This document shows, one piece after another, positions 49,781-58,106 of a stretch of DNA of 64,000 nt (its first letter is position 1; every line of letters starts with the position of its first letter). This DNA is from Oscillospiraceae bacterium (GTDB lineage: Bacteria; Bacillota; Clostridia; Monoglobales; Monoglobaceae). Made by a program: the position numbers and the translations under genes. The notes beneath the pieces were generated by a model, which was not told the origin of the DNA, made no database searches, and saw nothing but the letters and a program-made list of their open reading frames with translations. Where the stretch lies: positions 1 to 64,000 of the forward strand of contig SVJR01000003.1 of assembly GCA_015068845.1 (NCBI GenBank). Direction: 5' to 3'.

Positions 49781-49796
49781 TAAAAAAGTGTATAAT
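49768..49796 (+). promoter_or_regulatory. Sigma-A promoter for mtaB
   Basis: -35 TTGCAA (49768-49773), 17-bp spacer and perfect -10 TATAAT (49791-49796). Its spacer contains the -35 of the opposing promoter. Confidence 0.75.
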
Positions 49797-49847
49797 TTTA
49801 TCACAAAATTTTTTTCAAAATACTAAACAGAATTGGACGATTTAAAT

Positions 49848-51101
49848 ATGCGAGTAAAATTTATAACTTTAGGCTGCAAAACCAACTTTTACGAGAGTCA
49901 GGCTCTGGCAGAAATGTTCAGAGCAGAAGGATATACTGTTGTTGAAAAGGGCCTTGCAGACATATATATCGTGAATACCTGCGCTGTTACAAGTATGGGT
50001 GCGCAAAAATCCCGCCAGCAAATCCACCGGATAAAAAAGCAAAACCCCGATGCGGTTGTGGCAGTGATGGGGTGCTACGCTCAGACCGAGCCTGAAAAGC
50101 TCAAGGGTTCACCGGATGTGGATGTTCTGATTGGAACGGCAAACCGCAGCCGGATTGTGGAACTTGTAAAAAATGCGACGGAGGGGGAAAGAACCGTTCT
50201 CCACACGGATATTATGAAGGAGCGCACCTTTGAGGAGCTATGCCTTGCGACCGACCAGAGCCGTATCCGTGCAACGGTTAAAATCGAGGACGGCTGCAGT
50301 AATTTTTGTGCTTACTGCATCATTCCCTATGCCCGAGGCCCCGTCCGGTCGAGAGATATTGAGAAGATAGTGGAGGAAGTCGAGCTCCTTGCAAAAAACA
50401 ACTATGTTGAGGTTGTGCTGACAGGTATTCATATCGGCTCCTACGGCAAGGATTTGAAAGACGGCACAGGCTTGATAGATGTTATTGAAAGGGTATGTGC
50501 TGTACCCGGAATAAAGCGTGTCCGCCTTGGCTCGGTTGAGCCGGTGGTTATTACCGAGGCGTTTGTAAGTCGTGCGAAAAAACTCAAAAACCTTTGTCCG
50601 CAGTTCCATTTGTCACTTCAAAGCGGCTGCACAGAGACCCTTGCCAGAATGAAAAGACGATACACCGCAGAAGAGTATATGTCGGCGGTAAAGCTTATGC
50701 GTGAGAACTTGGAGGATGTTTCGATTACTACCGATGTGATGGTAGGATTCCCGGGCGAAACCGATGAGGAGTTTCAAAAATCCTATGAATTTTGCAAAGA
50801 AGTTGGATTTATGCAGATGCATATATTCAAATATTCGCCGCGAAAGGGCACGGTAGCTGCGGAAATGAAGAACCAGATTCCCGAACCGGTGAAGGAGGAA
50901 CGGAGCCAGAAACTCATTGCACTTGGTGAGAAAATGAAGCAGGCGTTTTACGATTCGTACCGCGGAAAATGCGTAGAGGTTCTGGCAGAGACCCGTACGA
51001 AGGACGGCAGATTTCACGCAACTTTGGCAAACTATATGGATGTTTATATTGAAAGTGATGAAGATATAAGCGGCAAGATAGTAAAATATACAGTAAAGTA
51101 A
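49848..51101 (+). CDS. mtaB: tRNA (N6-threonylcarbamoyladenosine-37) methylthiotransferase MtaB
   Basis: Predicted 417-residue radical-SAM methylthiotransferase that converts t6A37 to ms2t6A37. The N-terminal UPF0004 domain has FITLGCKTN, VNTCAVTSMGAQKSRQQIHR and GCYAQTEP with the three cluster cysteines. The radical-SAM motif is CSNFCAYCIIPYARG. A C-terminal TRAM-like domain follows. The start of the protein and the NTCAVT pattern fit MtaB (YqeV) better than MiaB. The ATG at 49848 is preferred over an in-frame TTG at 49833, although its ribosome site is weak. Confidence 0.93.
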   Translation: MRVKFITLGCKTNFYESQALAEMFRAEGYTVVEKGLADIYIVNTCAVTSMGAQKSRQQIHRIKKQNPDAVVAVMGCYAQTEPEKLKGSPDVDVLIGTANRSRIVELVKNATEGERTVLHTDIMKERTFEELCLATDQSRIRATVKIEDGCSNFCAYCIIPYARGPVRSRDIEKIVEEVELLAKNNYVEVVLTGIHIGSYGKDLKDGTGLIDVIERVCAVPGIKRVRLGSVEPVVITEAFVSRAKKLKNLCPQFHLSLQSGCTETLARMKRRYTAEEYMSAVKLMRENLEDVSITTDVMVGFPGETDEEFQKSYEFCKEVGFMQMHIFKYSPRKGTVAAEMKNQIPEPVKEERSQKLIALGEKMKQAFYDSYRGKCVEVLAETRTKDGRFHATLANYMDVYIESDEDISGKIVKYTVK

Positions 51102-51119
51102 TATGTCAGGGCATCGGCG

Positions 51120-51290
51120 CTAAACGCCGGCGCCCTTTATAAATGTCCATACCATTGCCACAACGGATAACAATGCGGTTATCCCGCCGGCGGGTCTTTT
51201 TGTCCTGAACTCGTTTACGGCAAAGCTTATGGCGTAAACTGCACTCCAAATTGCTGCAATTCCTGCAATTATACTGAAAATCGTGCTCAA
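51120..51290 (-). CDS. Small two-helix membrane protein in the ger operon, candidate D subunit
   Basis: 56-residue protein with two predicted membrane helices (about residues 3-22 and 35-53) around a basic loop (NEFRTKRPAGG). TTG at 51290 is chosen because an AGGAGG ribosome site spans the gerC stop 9 bp upstream; an in-frame ATG lies inside gerC and has no such site. It is the fourth gene of gerA-gerB-gerC. In Bacillus, small two-helix 'D' proteins are encoded with germinant receptor operons and modulate germination. Equivalence is inferred from size, topology and position only, not sequence. Confidence 0.6.
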   Translation of the reverse strand: MSTIFSIIAGIAAIWSAVYAISFAVNEFRTKRPAGGITALLSVVAMVWTFIKGAGV

Positions 51291-51303
51291 TTTGCGTAAC
51301 CTC

Positions 51304-52497
51304 CTACTTAATATCCACATCAAATTCTGCTGTTTCATAAATTTTACTCCAGTTTGCATCTTCCCATTGCTGTTGGGTGATAAAGTTTCGCTTAAAATGG
51401 TCGCCGATTTTTAGAATATCGGCTTGTTTACTGTGTGAAATATCTGCAAAAAAATCTGTCATTTCCGATTCAACAATGCTTCGTACAAAGGCGAGAAGCT
51501 GTTCGGTGCTTTCAAAGCCGGCGGGGACACGACTGCCTAAAAATTCAATATCGAGTTCCTGTGATACCGAGATTCGGCAAGGCGTGGTTGAATTATTAAT
51601 CGTATACGCTGCAGGGTCATTGACGGAAATCCTGAAGCTGAATGTATCTGCCTGATTGAAGGGGCTTCTGACCGTTACGATAGTATTACGGATATTCTTG
51701 GCTAAAATGTTATAGAGCATTACCGAGTCGCCATCCATTGTTCCGCACATAACCCCGTCTTTGAAAATTGCCATACCGCGAAAGTCGGATTGTTTAGCGG
51801 CGAGAACGGCGCTTTCCGAGTCCACCCAAAGCCCTTTGTCGGTGTTTGGCTCGGCTTGTGAACGATCCTTTTCTGCGACAGAGGCAAGAGGCAATGCTGA
51901 GGCTTTGCCGTGAGTATTGATCTCGTCAACAAAGTCGGAGAGAGTCTTGTCCGGTGCATAAATATTATTTGAACGAAGCGCCATCAACTCGTAGTATTTG
52001 GCGGTATTTGCTTCAAGCTCGGGGTTGACACTCTCCATATATTCCTTAGCTGTTTGCGTTGCAACCGCAACGGCGGTGTGCGGACGGATTTCCCGTTCCC
52101 TCAGCAAAAACTGTGAATGTCGGGAAAGTCCGCTGGGGTCAATATCCTTTGCAAAAACAATCAGCTTAAGATGCGACATATCAATGTTCTTTGCCAGAAA
52201 ATTATTGGTCATATTCTTTGCGATATAGAAGTCCGGAGCGGTTACCGTGATATTTGTGACACTTTTATTTGCGGACTGGCCCTCACCACCGCCGCTGGAT
52301 TCTCCACCTTCCGGCGAGCCGCCGGAAACAGGCTTTGAAAACTGAAAGGTGTAGGAATAGTCGCTTTTGTCACCACGGTCAATGCCGATGGCTATGATGT
52401 AGGCGGTTTCGTCAATCTCGCGGTTATCAAAGCAACCTCCGAGGAGGAACGGTAAAAGCATACAAGCTGTCAGCGTTACAAGTTTAAGTTTTTTCAT
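51304..52497 (-). CDS. gerC: Ger(x)C family spore germination lipoprotein
   Basis: Predicted 397-residue lipoprotein subunit of a GerA-type germinant receptor. The lipobox LLGGC (Cys at about residue 22) is followed by FDNREIDETAYIIAIGID, the family's start. The Ger(x)C C-terminal domain includes SRVPAGFESTEQLLAFVRSI, read in part. A Gly/Ser-rich linker lies at about residues 60-75. It overlaps the gerB 3' end by 14 bp. In spores it sits at the inner membrane. Which nutrient triggers the receptor cannot be told. Confidence 0.93.
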   Translation of the reverse strand: MKKLKLVTLTACMLLPFLLGGCFDNREIDETAYIIAIGIDRGDKSDYSYTFQFSKPVSGGSPEGGESSGGGEGQSANKSVTNITVTAPDFYIAKNMTNNFLAKNIDMSHLKLIVFAKDIDPSGLSRHSQFLLREREIRPHTAVAVATQTAKEYMESVNPELEANTAKYYELMALRSNNIYAPDKTLSDFVDEINTHGKASALPLASVAEKDRSQAEPNTDKGLWVDSESAVLAAKQSDFRGMAIFKDGVMCGTMDGDSVMLYNILAKNIRNTIVTVRSPFNQADTFSFRISVNDPAAYTINNSTTPCRISVSQELDIEFLGSRVPAGFESTEQLLAFVRSIVESEMTDFFADISHSKQADILKIGDHFKRNFITQQQWEDANWSKIYETAEFDVDIK

Positions 52498-53578
52498 TAA
52501 GCTGTTTTCGCCCCACTTTCATAAACAGAATAACTAGTAGAAAAACACCCCAAAGTGCAAAGCCACTGCAAAACAAAAGTACTTCCAGAAATTCTGCCGG
52601 AATAAACTTCACACCGGCGGACGAGAAAAAGATGGTTAGTGCAACGGGTAGTATACACGGCCTTGCGTCCGATACCCCGAAATCACTTTTGAGAATATCT
52701 GTAAAGAAAAACAGATTAAAGGCAAGATACAGCATTCCGCAAAGGGTAGCTACGATAAGAAGTATCGCATCAATTCGCTGAAAAAATCTGCCGTAGTGGA
52801 TTTCCTTGAGCAAAAGATAGATAGGGAACTGCCCCTCGGCGGAGACCGGATACGGAATTCTTACGGTGAATGCAAAAATAACGGCAACTACCGTAAAAAG
52901 CCCAAAAAGAACAGGAACTAAAACAGTATTTTTACTTTTGTGACTGCGTTTGTCAGATGGTGTGATAAGGAATAAAAGCAAAATATCGGTATGCATAATT
53001 ATTCCTGAAATACCTTTGCCAAAAACACTTTCCGCACCGCGCCCCAGCACCGGGAACAGATTTGAAAAGTCGGCATTCCAAAGTGTGGAAATGACTATTA
53101 CAAAAAGCACCAAAGCCGTTGCCGGAACAAAAAGCCGATGCAGTCGTGAAATTGCGGAAAAGCCGCCGAATACACCAACCGTTGCGGCAATTGTGAAAAA
53201 TAACGCACAAAATGCAATCGGGGCGGTTGGAAATGAAATCAGCTTTGTAAGCTCTGAAAATTCCCCCAAAGTGACAATGGCGGAAGTGAAAAGATACAGC
53301 AAAATAAGCAGTGCGAAAATCTTTCTCCCCAAAACCCCAAAAGCCGACTCCGCTACATCAAGAATGTTAATCCGAGGAATGCGGAGGAATACGGCAACTA
53401 TCAGAAAAATCATTACAAACGCTAAAATGGCGGAAAAGCCTGCTGATAAGGCGGCAGCAGTGCCGGCGGTTTTGGGGAACAAGGTGGGGATACGGGTGAA
53501 TAACCGGTATATTAAAAGATTTACAATGATACAGGCGGCATCAAAGTTTTTATAGGATAAGGTGGGCTTTTTTACCAC
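52484..53578 (-). CDS. gerB: GerB-type endospore germination permease
   Basis: Predicted 364-residue APC-superfamily permease with ten helices, the germinant-sensing B subunit of a GerA-type receptor. Features are the N-terminal LIYRLFTRIPTLFPKTAGTAA, in pieces, and the central GKGISGIIMHTDILLLFLI. The start is GTG at 53578 with a GGAGAT ribosome site in the end of gerA. It lies between gerA and gerC in the standard order. Confidence 0.92.
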   Translation of the reverse strand: MVKKPTLSYKNFDAACIIVNLLIYRLFTRIPTLFPKTAGTAAALSAGFSAILAFVMIFLIVAVFLRIPRINILDVAESAFGVLGRKIFALLILLYLFTSAIVTLGEFSELTKLISFPTAPIAFCALFFTIAATVGVFGGFSAISRLHRLFVPATALVLFVIVISTLWNADFSNLFPVLGRGAESVFGKGISGIIMHTDILLLFLITPSDKRSHKSKNTVLVPVLFGLFTVVAVIFAFTVRIPYPVSAEGQFPIYLLLKEIHYGRFFQRIDAILLIVATLCGMLYLAFNLFFFTDILKSDFGVSDARPCILPVALTIFFSSAGVKFIPAEFLEVLLFCSGFALWGVFLLVILFMKVGRKQLNEKT

Positions 53579-53581
53579 GAG

Positions 53582-55222
53582 CTATTCATCTCCCTTCCAT
53601 TTTCTGCTGATATGCGGCTGCTTTGAGACGCTTTGCGGATAGAGTGCTCTCGGTCGGCTTTCACGCTTCCAGATGGGCGGAACAAAAAACGGACTGTCTG
53701 AGCCGTTGGATGCGGGAATATACGGAACTCCAAAAGGATGTGACGCGGCAAGGCATACTGAAAGAACAAATACCCCTGTTGCAATGCCGGTAAACCCGGC
53801 GGTTGCGCCAAGAAAAATAAAAATAAACTGCATAACCGAAAGTGCTCGCGAAATTGAAACCGACGGCGCGGCAAATGAGCCAAGTGCGGTAATTGAAACA
53901 ATTATTATCAGCAAAGGGCTTGCAATGCCGGCGGAAACCGCTGATTGTCCTAAAATCAGACCGCCTACAATTCCTAATGTCGAGCCGATGGGGTCGGGAA
54001 CACGGGTTGATGCTTCTTTGATAAGTTCAAAGGAAAGCACCATTATTATAAGCTCCAGAACAATGGGGAAGGGCATTTTCTCACGAGTTGCTTCAATTGC
54101 AAACAAAAGGTCGGTGGGTATGCTTTCGTGGTGGTAAAGCACTACACTGATGAAAATTCCCGGCAGAAACAAAGCTAAAAAACAACCGGCAAGCCGGACT
54201 GCACGCATAAAATTTGCCTCGGCAATCCGTACATAGTTATCTTCTGAGGATTCGGCAAGGTCTGCTGCTGTTGCGGGCAGAATAAGCACAAACGGACTCC
54301 CCTGAACAATTATAATAACCTTCCCGTCGGCAAGCTGTGCCGCTGCACGGTCGGGGCGTTCGGTTTTCAGAAGCTGGGGGAAGGGGAAAACGGTGCTTTC
54401 TTCAATCATCATTTCTATATCTGCTGATGAAAAAATGTATTCGGTTTCAATTGCTTTAAGTCTGTCACGGGCTTCCTTGACCAAAGAAATGTTGGTGATT
54501 CCATTCAGATACATAAGTGCACAAGGGGTTTTACTTTTTGTGCCTACCGGAATGTTTTCGGCAATGAGATTGGGGTCTTTAAGGATTTTCCGGATAAGCG
54601 CAATGTTGGTCATAACAGTCTCGGTAAATGCCTCTTGAGGTCCGGATAAAACCGCCTCGGAAATGGGCTTGCCCACATTTCGGGTGCCCCAGCCCTTTAC
54701 ATCTGCAACAAAGGCACAGCTGCAGCCGTCAACAAAAACGGCACAATTGCCAAACCCCACAAGCTCAATAATTGATTGCATATCTTCATTTTTTGAGTTG
54801 GGAGCCTGGGTCAGCATTATTTTATAAACCGCGTCTTCCGGACTTTCGCTGTTTTTAGTGCTTGCGGTATTTGTCATAAGCGGCCGCATAATGTCACGAT
54901 TTATAAAATTCTTGTTGACAAGTCCGTCATAAAAAATCAGAAAGGCATCAACCGCCTTGCCGCTATTTTGTATTTTAAACTGCCGTACCATTAAGTCAAA
55001 GTTCTTTCCACATTCAAATGCATCGTGTATAAAGTCAAGATTTTCTGCAAGCTGCGAGCTGACTTTTCCCGTGCGGTAAACAGAGCTGTCTTTGTTTTTG
55101 ATGTTATTTTTTATATAGTTATTCAGCCCGGGGTTATTTTCAAGACCATCAGCCGAGGGTGTAAGCTGCTGCGCCTCGGTTTTTTCTGCCGGATTGTAAA
55201 GAAACAGATTCTTAATCTTCAT
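53582..55222 (-). CDS. gerA: GerA-type spore germination protein
   Basis: Predicted 546-residue A subunit of a germinant receptor. The hydrophilic N-terminal domain (to about residue 290) includes FVDGCSCAFVADVKGW and RDRLKAIETEYIFSSADIEMMIEE in parts. The membrane domain has four to five helices with LFLPGIFISVVLYHHESIP and the family's ELIKEASTRVPDPIGSTLGIVGG region. The ATG at 55222 follows a strong AAGGAGGTGA site. First gene of the receptor operon gerA-gerB-gerC-small protein. Confidence 0.95.
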   Translation of the reverse strand: MKIKNLFLYNPAEKTEAQQLTPSADGLENNPGLNNYIKNNIKNKDSSVYRTGKVSSQLAENLDFIHDAFECGKNFDLMVRQFKIQNSGKAVDAFLIFYDGLVNKNFINRDIMRPLMTNTASTKNSESPEDAVYKIMLTQAPNSKNEDMQSIIELVGFGNCAVFVDGCSCAFVADVKGWGTRNVGKPISEAVLSGPQEAFTETVMTNIALIRKILKDPNLIAENIPVGTKSKTPCALMYLNGITNISLVKEARDRLKAIETEYIFSSADIEMMIEESTVFPFPQLLKTERPDRAAAQLADGKVIIIVQGSPFVLILPATAADLAESSEDNYVRIAEANFMRAVRLAGCFLALFLPGIFISVVLYHHESIPTDLLFAIEATREKMPFPIVLELIIMVLSFELIKEASTRVPDPIGSTLGIVGGLILGQSAVSAGIASPLLIIIVSITALGSFAAPSVSISRALSVMQFIFIFLGATAGFTGIATGVFVLSVCLAASHPFGVPYIPASNGSDSPFFVPPIWKRESRPRALYPQSVSKQPHISRKWKGDE

Positions 55223-55264
55223 TCCTGTGTCACCTCCTTTTAAGTATTTCCGCAAACTGACAAA

Positions 55265-55273
55265 TTATCCACA
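55265..55273 (+). other. Isolated perfect DnaA box
   Basis: TTATCCACA, the consensus DnaA binding site, in the intergenic region between gerA and the VanW gene. It is a single copy; no cluster surrounds it. Confidence 0.45.
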
Positions 55274-55295
55274 AATTAAAAAGTTTAAAAAGCTA

Positions 55296-55323
55296 TTGAC
55301 ATTTTATGTGCTTGTGATAAAAT
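55296..55323 (+). promoter_or_regulatory. Sigma-A promoter for the VanW-family gene
   Basis: Perfect -35 TTGACA (55296-55301), 16-bp spacer and -10 TAAAAT (55318-55323); the start codon is at 55404. Confidence 0.75.
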
Positions 55324-55403
55324 CAAGGTATACAAGGCGTTTGAGCCAAATACATATTAATAAAGTTGGATAATTTACCGAATTATGGAGCGTGAAAAAC
55401 TTT

Positions 55404-57182
55404 ATGGGAAAAGCTTTTGCTAAACTTAAAACTCTATTAAAGGGGTCAAAATATACAGTAGCCGTAGTGGCACTGTGCTGTGCAGCTGTTGTTCTGGCAG
55501 GCTGTTTTTTTGCGTATGCCGCCTCGTATGAGAAGATTTTGCCGAATGTTGAGGTCGAAGGCTTTGGTATCGGGGGAATGGAAAAGCTTGATGCCGCAAA
55601 AGAACTTCACACGGCGTTTGTTGCAGGTGAATCCGGCAAATCGGTTGTGTTTGAATGTGACGGCAACGAAAAAGAGGTTGCGTTTGAAGAACTTAAGATT
55701 GTTATTGATGAAAATAAAACAGCAGAAAAAGCCTTTGAGGTAGGCAGACAGGGCGGCGTGTTCAAAAAGACCGCAAGACTCCTGCTTGCAGCATTCAAAA
55801 AAACAGAGGTTCCGCTTGAAGTTTCGGTTGATGAAGCAAAGCTGGAAGAACTTATCTCGGAGCTTGCAGCAGGAAAGGAGATTGAGCCGGAACCGGCAGG
55901 TTATTCTATAGACGGCAAACAGCTGACCTTGAAAAAAGGTCACGGTGGCAAAAAGGTTGACCGCCAAAAGGCGTTGGCGACGGTCAAAAAGTCCGTTGCA
56001 TCCGGCGGAGCGGCAAAGGTATCACTTGTTGTTGAAGAAATCAAGGCGGAAAAAGTAGATGCCGACAAGCTCTATGACGAACTGACTGCTCCTGCAAAAA
56101 ATGCGGAGTATAAATACGAGGACGGCGAGGTAAAGGTAGTTGACGAAACGGTAAGGGTGATAGTAGATAAGCAGAAGATAAAGCAGGCGCTTGACTCCGA
56201 TACCGAGGGCGTAACCCTTACGGTTGAAACCGAGGCTCCGGAGGTTACAGCAGCACAGCTTCGCGGAATGCTGTTTCGTGACACCTTGGGTACATACTCA
56301 TCGAACTTTGCAACCAGTACCGCTGCAAGAGCAAGTAATGTTACGCTGACAGCCCAAAGAATTAACGGATATATTCTTATGCCCGGTGATGTGTTCTCGT
56401 ACGATAAAACAATCGGTAGGCGCACAGTGGCAAATGGCTTTCGTGAAGCCGGTGTTTATGTAGGCAACAAGGTTGAAAGCGGTATCGGTGGCGGAATTTG
56501 CCAGACCTCGTCAACACTTTATTCTGCGGCGTTATATGCAAATCTCGAGATTGTCAGCAGAACCTCGCATTCTCTTCCGGTTTCATATATGCCGGCAGGA
56601 ATGGATGCAACGATTGCCGAGGGCTACATAGATTTAAAAATACGAAACAATACGGAGTATCCGGTGAAAATTGTGGCAACGGTGAATGGCAGAAAAATTA
56701 CCTGTTCAATTTTGGGCGTTTCGGTGCCCGGTCAGACGGTTGAGCTTGCTCACAGCACGGTTTCAACTTCTCAGCCACAGACCGAGCGCACGGTTGATGA
56801 AGCAATCCCGAAGGGCTACAAGCAGATTATCAACAAGGGTGCCCCCGGCTATACCGTGGCGTCAAACCGTATAGTTAAAATGAACGGTGAGGTGGTCAAA
56901 ACTGAGAAACTGACCCGAAGCGTATACCGTGCAGCACCGGTTGAAGAAGTGGTTAATCCTGCAGATAAGGAAACCCCGACCGAAAACCTGAAAATATATA
57001 CACCGGGTATGAAGATTCCTGAACCGGTCGAAGAGCCCGAACCGCAGCCGGAAGTAAATGATGCACCGGCAGAAGAAGTGGTGACTCCGCCGACAGAGCC
57101 GGAGCCGGAAGTGTCTGCTGAGCCGGAACCGGAAGTGCAACCCGAAATTCCGGAGCAGGCGGAACAAACTGTAACTGAATAA
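55404..57182 (+). CDS. VanW-family cell wall protein with G5 domain
   Basis: Predicted 592-residue membrane-anchored or exported protein. An N-terminal membrane helix (about residues 18-40) precedes two peptidoglycan-binding-like YoaR domains (about 50-270). A VanW domain follows, with FATSTAARASNV, YILMPGDVFSYDKTIG, GGGICQTSSTLYSAAL and YPVKIVATVNGR. A G5 domain comes next (about 450-520). The C-terminus is a Pro/Glu-rich repetitive tail (PEPEVSAEPEPEVQPE). Despite the name, VanW proteins are not by themselves a sign of vancomycin resistance. ATG 55404 is chosen over GTG 55392 because the GGAG site is too close to the latter. Confidence 0.9.
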   Translation: MGKAFAKLKTLLKGSKYTVAVVALCCAAVVLAGCFFAYAASYEKILPNVEVEGFGIGGMEKLDAAKELHTAFVAGESGKSVVFECDGNEKEVAFEELKIVIDENKTAEKAFEVGRQGGVFKKTARLLLAAFKKTEVPLEVSVDEAKLEELISELAAGKEIEPEPAGYSIDGKQLTLKKGHGGKKVDRQKALATVKKSVASGGAAKVSLVVEEIKAEKVDADKLYDELTAPAKNAEYKYEDGEVKVVDETVRVIVDKQKIKQALDSDTEGVTLTVETEAPEVTAAQLRGMLFRDTLGTYSSNFATSTAARASNVTLTAQRINGYILMPGDVFSYDKTIGRRTVANGFREAGVYVGNKVESGIGGGICQTSSTLYSAALYANLEIVSRTSHSLPVSYMPAGMDATIAEGYIDLKIRNNTEYPVKIVATVNGRKITCSILGVSVPGQTVELAHSTVSTSQPQTERTVDEAIPKGYKQIINKGAPGYTVASNRIVKMNGEVVKTEKLTRSVYRAAPVEEVVNPADKETPTENLKIYTPGMKIPEPVEEPEPQPEVNDAPAEEVVTPPTEPEPEVSAEPEPEVQPEIPEQAEQTVTE

Positions 57183-57184
57183 CT

Positions 57185-57217
57185 AAAAACCTCCTTTTGT
57201 AACAAAAGGAGGTTTTT
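57185..57217 (+). terminator. Rho-independent terminator after the VanW-family gene
   Basis: AAAAACCTCCTTTTGT (57185-57200) and its exact complement (57202-57217) form a 16-bp inverted repeat ending in a T-run. Confidence 0.92.
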
Positions 57218-57220
57218 TAT

Positions 57221-57250
57221 ATAATAGGAAATTGTGCAATTTCCTATTAT
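57221..57250. repeat. Perfect 14-bp inverted repeat
   Basis: ATAATAGGAAATTG (57221-57234) and CAATTTCCTATTAT (57237-57250) with a 2-bp centre, directly after the VanW terminator. Confidence 0.7.
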
Positions 57251-57270
57251 ATAAAAAATATAAAATTAAT

Positions 57271-57310
57271 GCCCGTGCAAAATTTTCGGCTTTGCCGAAA
57301 TGCACATGGG
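57271..57310. repeat. Nested hairpin with TTTCGGC-GCCGAAA core
   Basis: TTTCGGC (57284-57290) and GCCGAAA (57294-57300) pair perfectly; outside them GCCCGTGCA (57271-57279) pairs with TGCACATGGGC (57301-57311) with small bulges. Confidence 0.6.
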
Positions 57311-57313
57311 CAA

Positions 57314-57360
57314 ACAAAGCGGCTTCGTCCGCCGCAAGGCGAACGGCGAAGCCGCTTTGT
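57314..57360 (-). terminator. Long GC-rich hairpin after the CwlD-like gene
   Basis: ACAAAGCGGCTTCG (57314-57327) and CGAAGCCGCTTTGT (57347-57360) form a perfect 14-bp stem with an inner GCC-GCAA-GGC mini-stem. On the minus strand it directly follows the amidase stop codon. The T-run is weak, so it may be a terminator or mRNA end protector. Confidence 0.65.
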
Positions 57361-57363
57361 TCT

Positions 57364-57921
57364 TTAGTCGGGGAATCCTATATAGTTCACAATCCCCCGG
57401 AATATTGCATCTGCCACCGCCCGTTGCCATGCAGGGCTGTTCAGATTAAGAGCTTCTGTTGAATTGGTAAGATACCCCAGCTCAACCAGAACTGCAGGCA
57501 TATTTGTTCGCCTGAGTACTGCAAAATTAGCTTGCATAACGCCTCGGTTAACCGAACCCAGCTCGCTTGCAACCGAATCAACTATGGACTGGCCAAGCCG
57601 CTCTGCAGTTGTGCCGAGTCGGTAAACATATGCCTCTACACCCTGAACTGCGGGATTTACCGAGCTGTTTGTGTGGATACTGATAAAGTAATCGGCATCC
57701 CATTGATTTGCTTGTGCGGCGCGGTTTCTGAGATCTGCGTTTTTGTCGTCCAGAACACCGCCGTCCGATGTGGTGCGGTAAAGTCTCACATCAAAGCCTG
57801 CATCGCGAAGCAGACGGGCAAGCTCCAGCGAAACATTAAGATTTACAAATTCCTCGGTCACACCGTTACCCACAGCGCCGGGGTCAGGGCCGCCGTGGCC
57901 GGGGTCGATGAATATTTTCAT
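57364..57921 (-). CDS. N-acetylmuramoyl-L-alanine amidase, CwlD/CwlC-like
   Basis: Predicted 185-residue single-domain Amidase_3 enzyme. Zinc ligands lie in IDPGHGGPDPGA (His), the following VTEEFVNLNVSLELA (Glu) and ISIHTNSS (His); the catalytic Glu is in AVLVELGYLTN. There is no signal peptide or membrane helix, unlike CwlD, so it resembles cytoplasmically held autolysins such as CwlC that act in the mother cell at lysis. The AAGGAGG ribosome site is followed by its own complement, just before the ATG. Spore cortex or lysis role is inferred. Confidence 0.88.
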   Translation of the reverse strand: MKIFIDPGHGGPDPGAVGNGVTEEFVNLNVSLELARLLRDAGFDVRLYRTTSDGGVLDDKNADLRNRAAQANQWDADYFISIHTNSSVNPAVQGVEAYVYRLGTTAERLGQSIVDSVASELGSVNRGVMQANFAVLRRTNMPAVLVELGYLTNSTEALNLNSPAWQRAVADAIFRGIVNYIGFPD

Positions 57922-57936
57922 AAGGAGGACCTCCTT
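57922..57936 (-). promoter_or_regulatory. Ribosome site facing its own complement
   Basis: On the minus strand AAGGAGG (57936-57930) is followed after one base by CCTCCTT (57928-57922) and then the ATG. The spacer between ribosome site and start codon can pair with the ribosome site (at least AAGGA with TCCTT), so the site could hide itself. Confidence 0.55.
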
Positions 57937-58038
57937 CTTTAAAAATGCTGTTCATTTCATAATATGTATGATATGGCTGATGGGTTAAAATGTTTTAGAA
58001 AAATGTAATGCGGCTGTAATGGCTTTGTAACAATAGTA

Positions 58039-58047
58039 TGTTATACT
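58039..58047 (+). promoter_or_regulatory. Extended -10 promoter candidate for the secreted protein
   Basis: TG-T-TATACT (58039-58047) is an extended -10 with no good -35 at 17 bp. The start codon is 59 bp downstream. Confidence 0.45.
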
Positions 58048-58106
58048 GTGTTTACGAAAGTGAAAAACTCTCTGTTTTTTGAGTATAGATAAAGGAGTAG
58101 ATTGAT

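Noticed and set aside
52950-53555. 201-codon frame opposite gerB
   Set aside because: Antisense shadow in a germination permease gene; composition is an artefact of the permease codons.
55404-57182. VanW gene as evidence of vancomycin resistance
   Set aside because: VanW-G5 proteins are common wall proteins in Clostridia; no vanHAX or vanRS genes are present.
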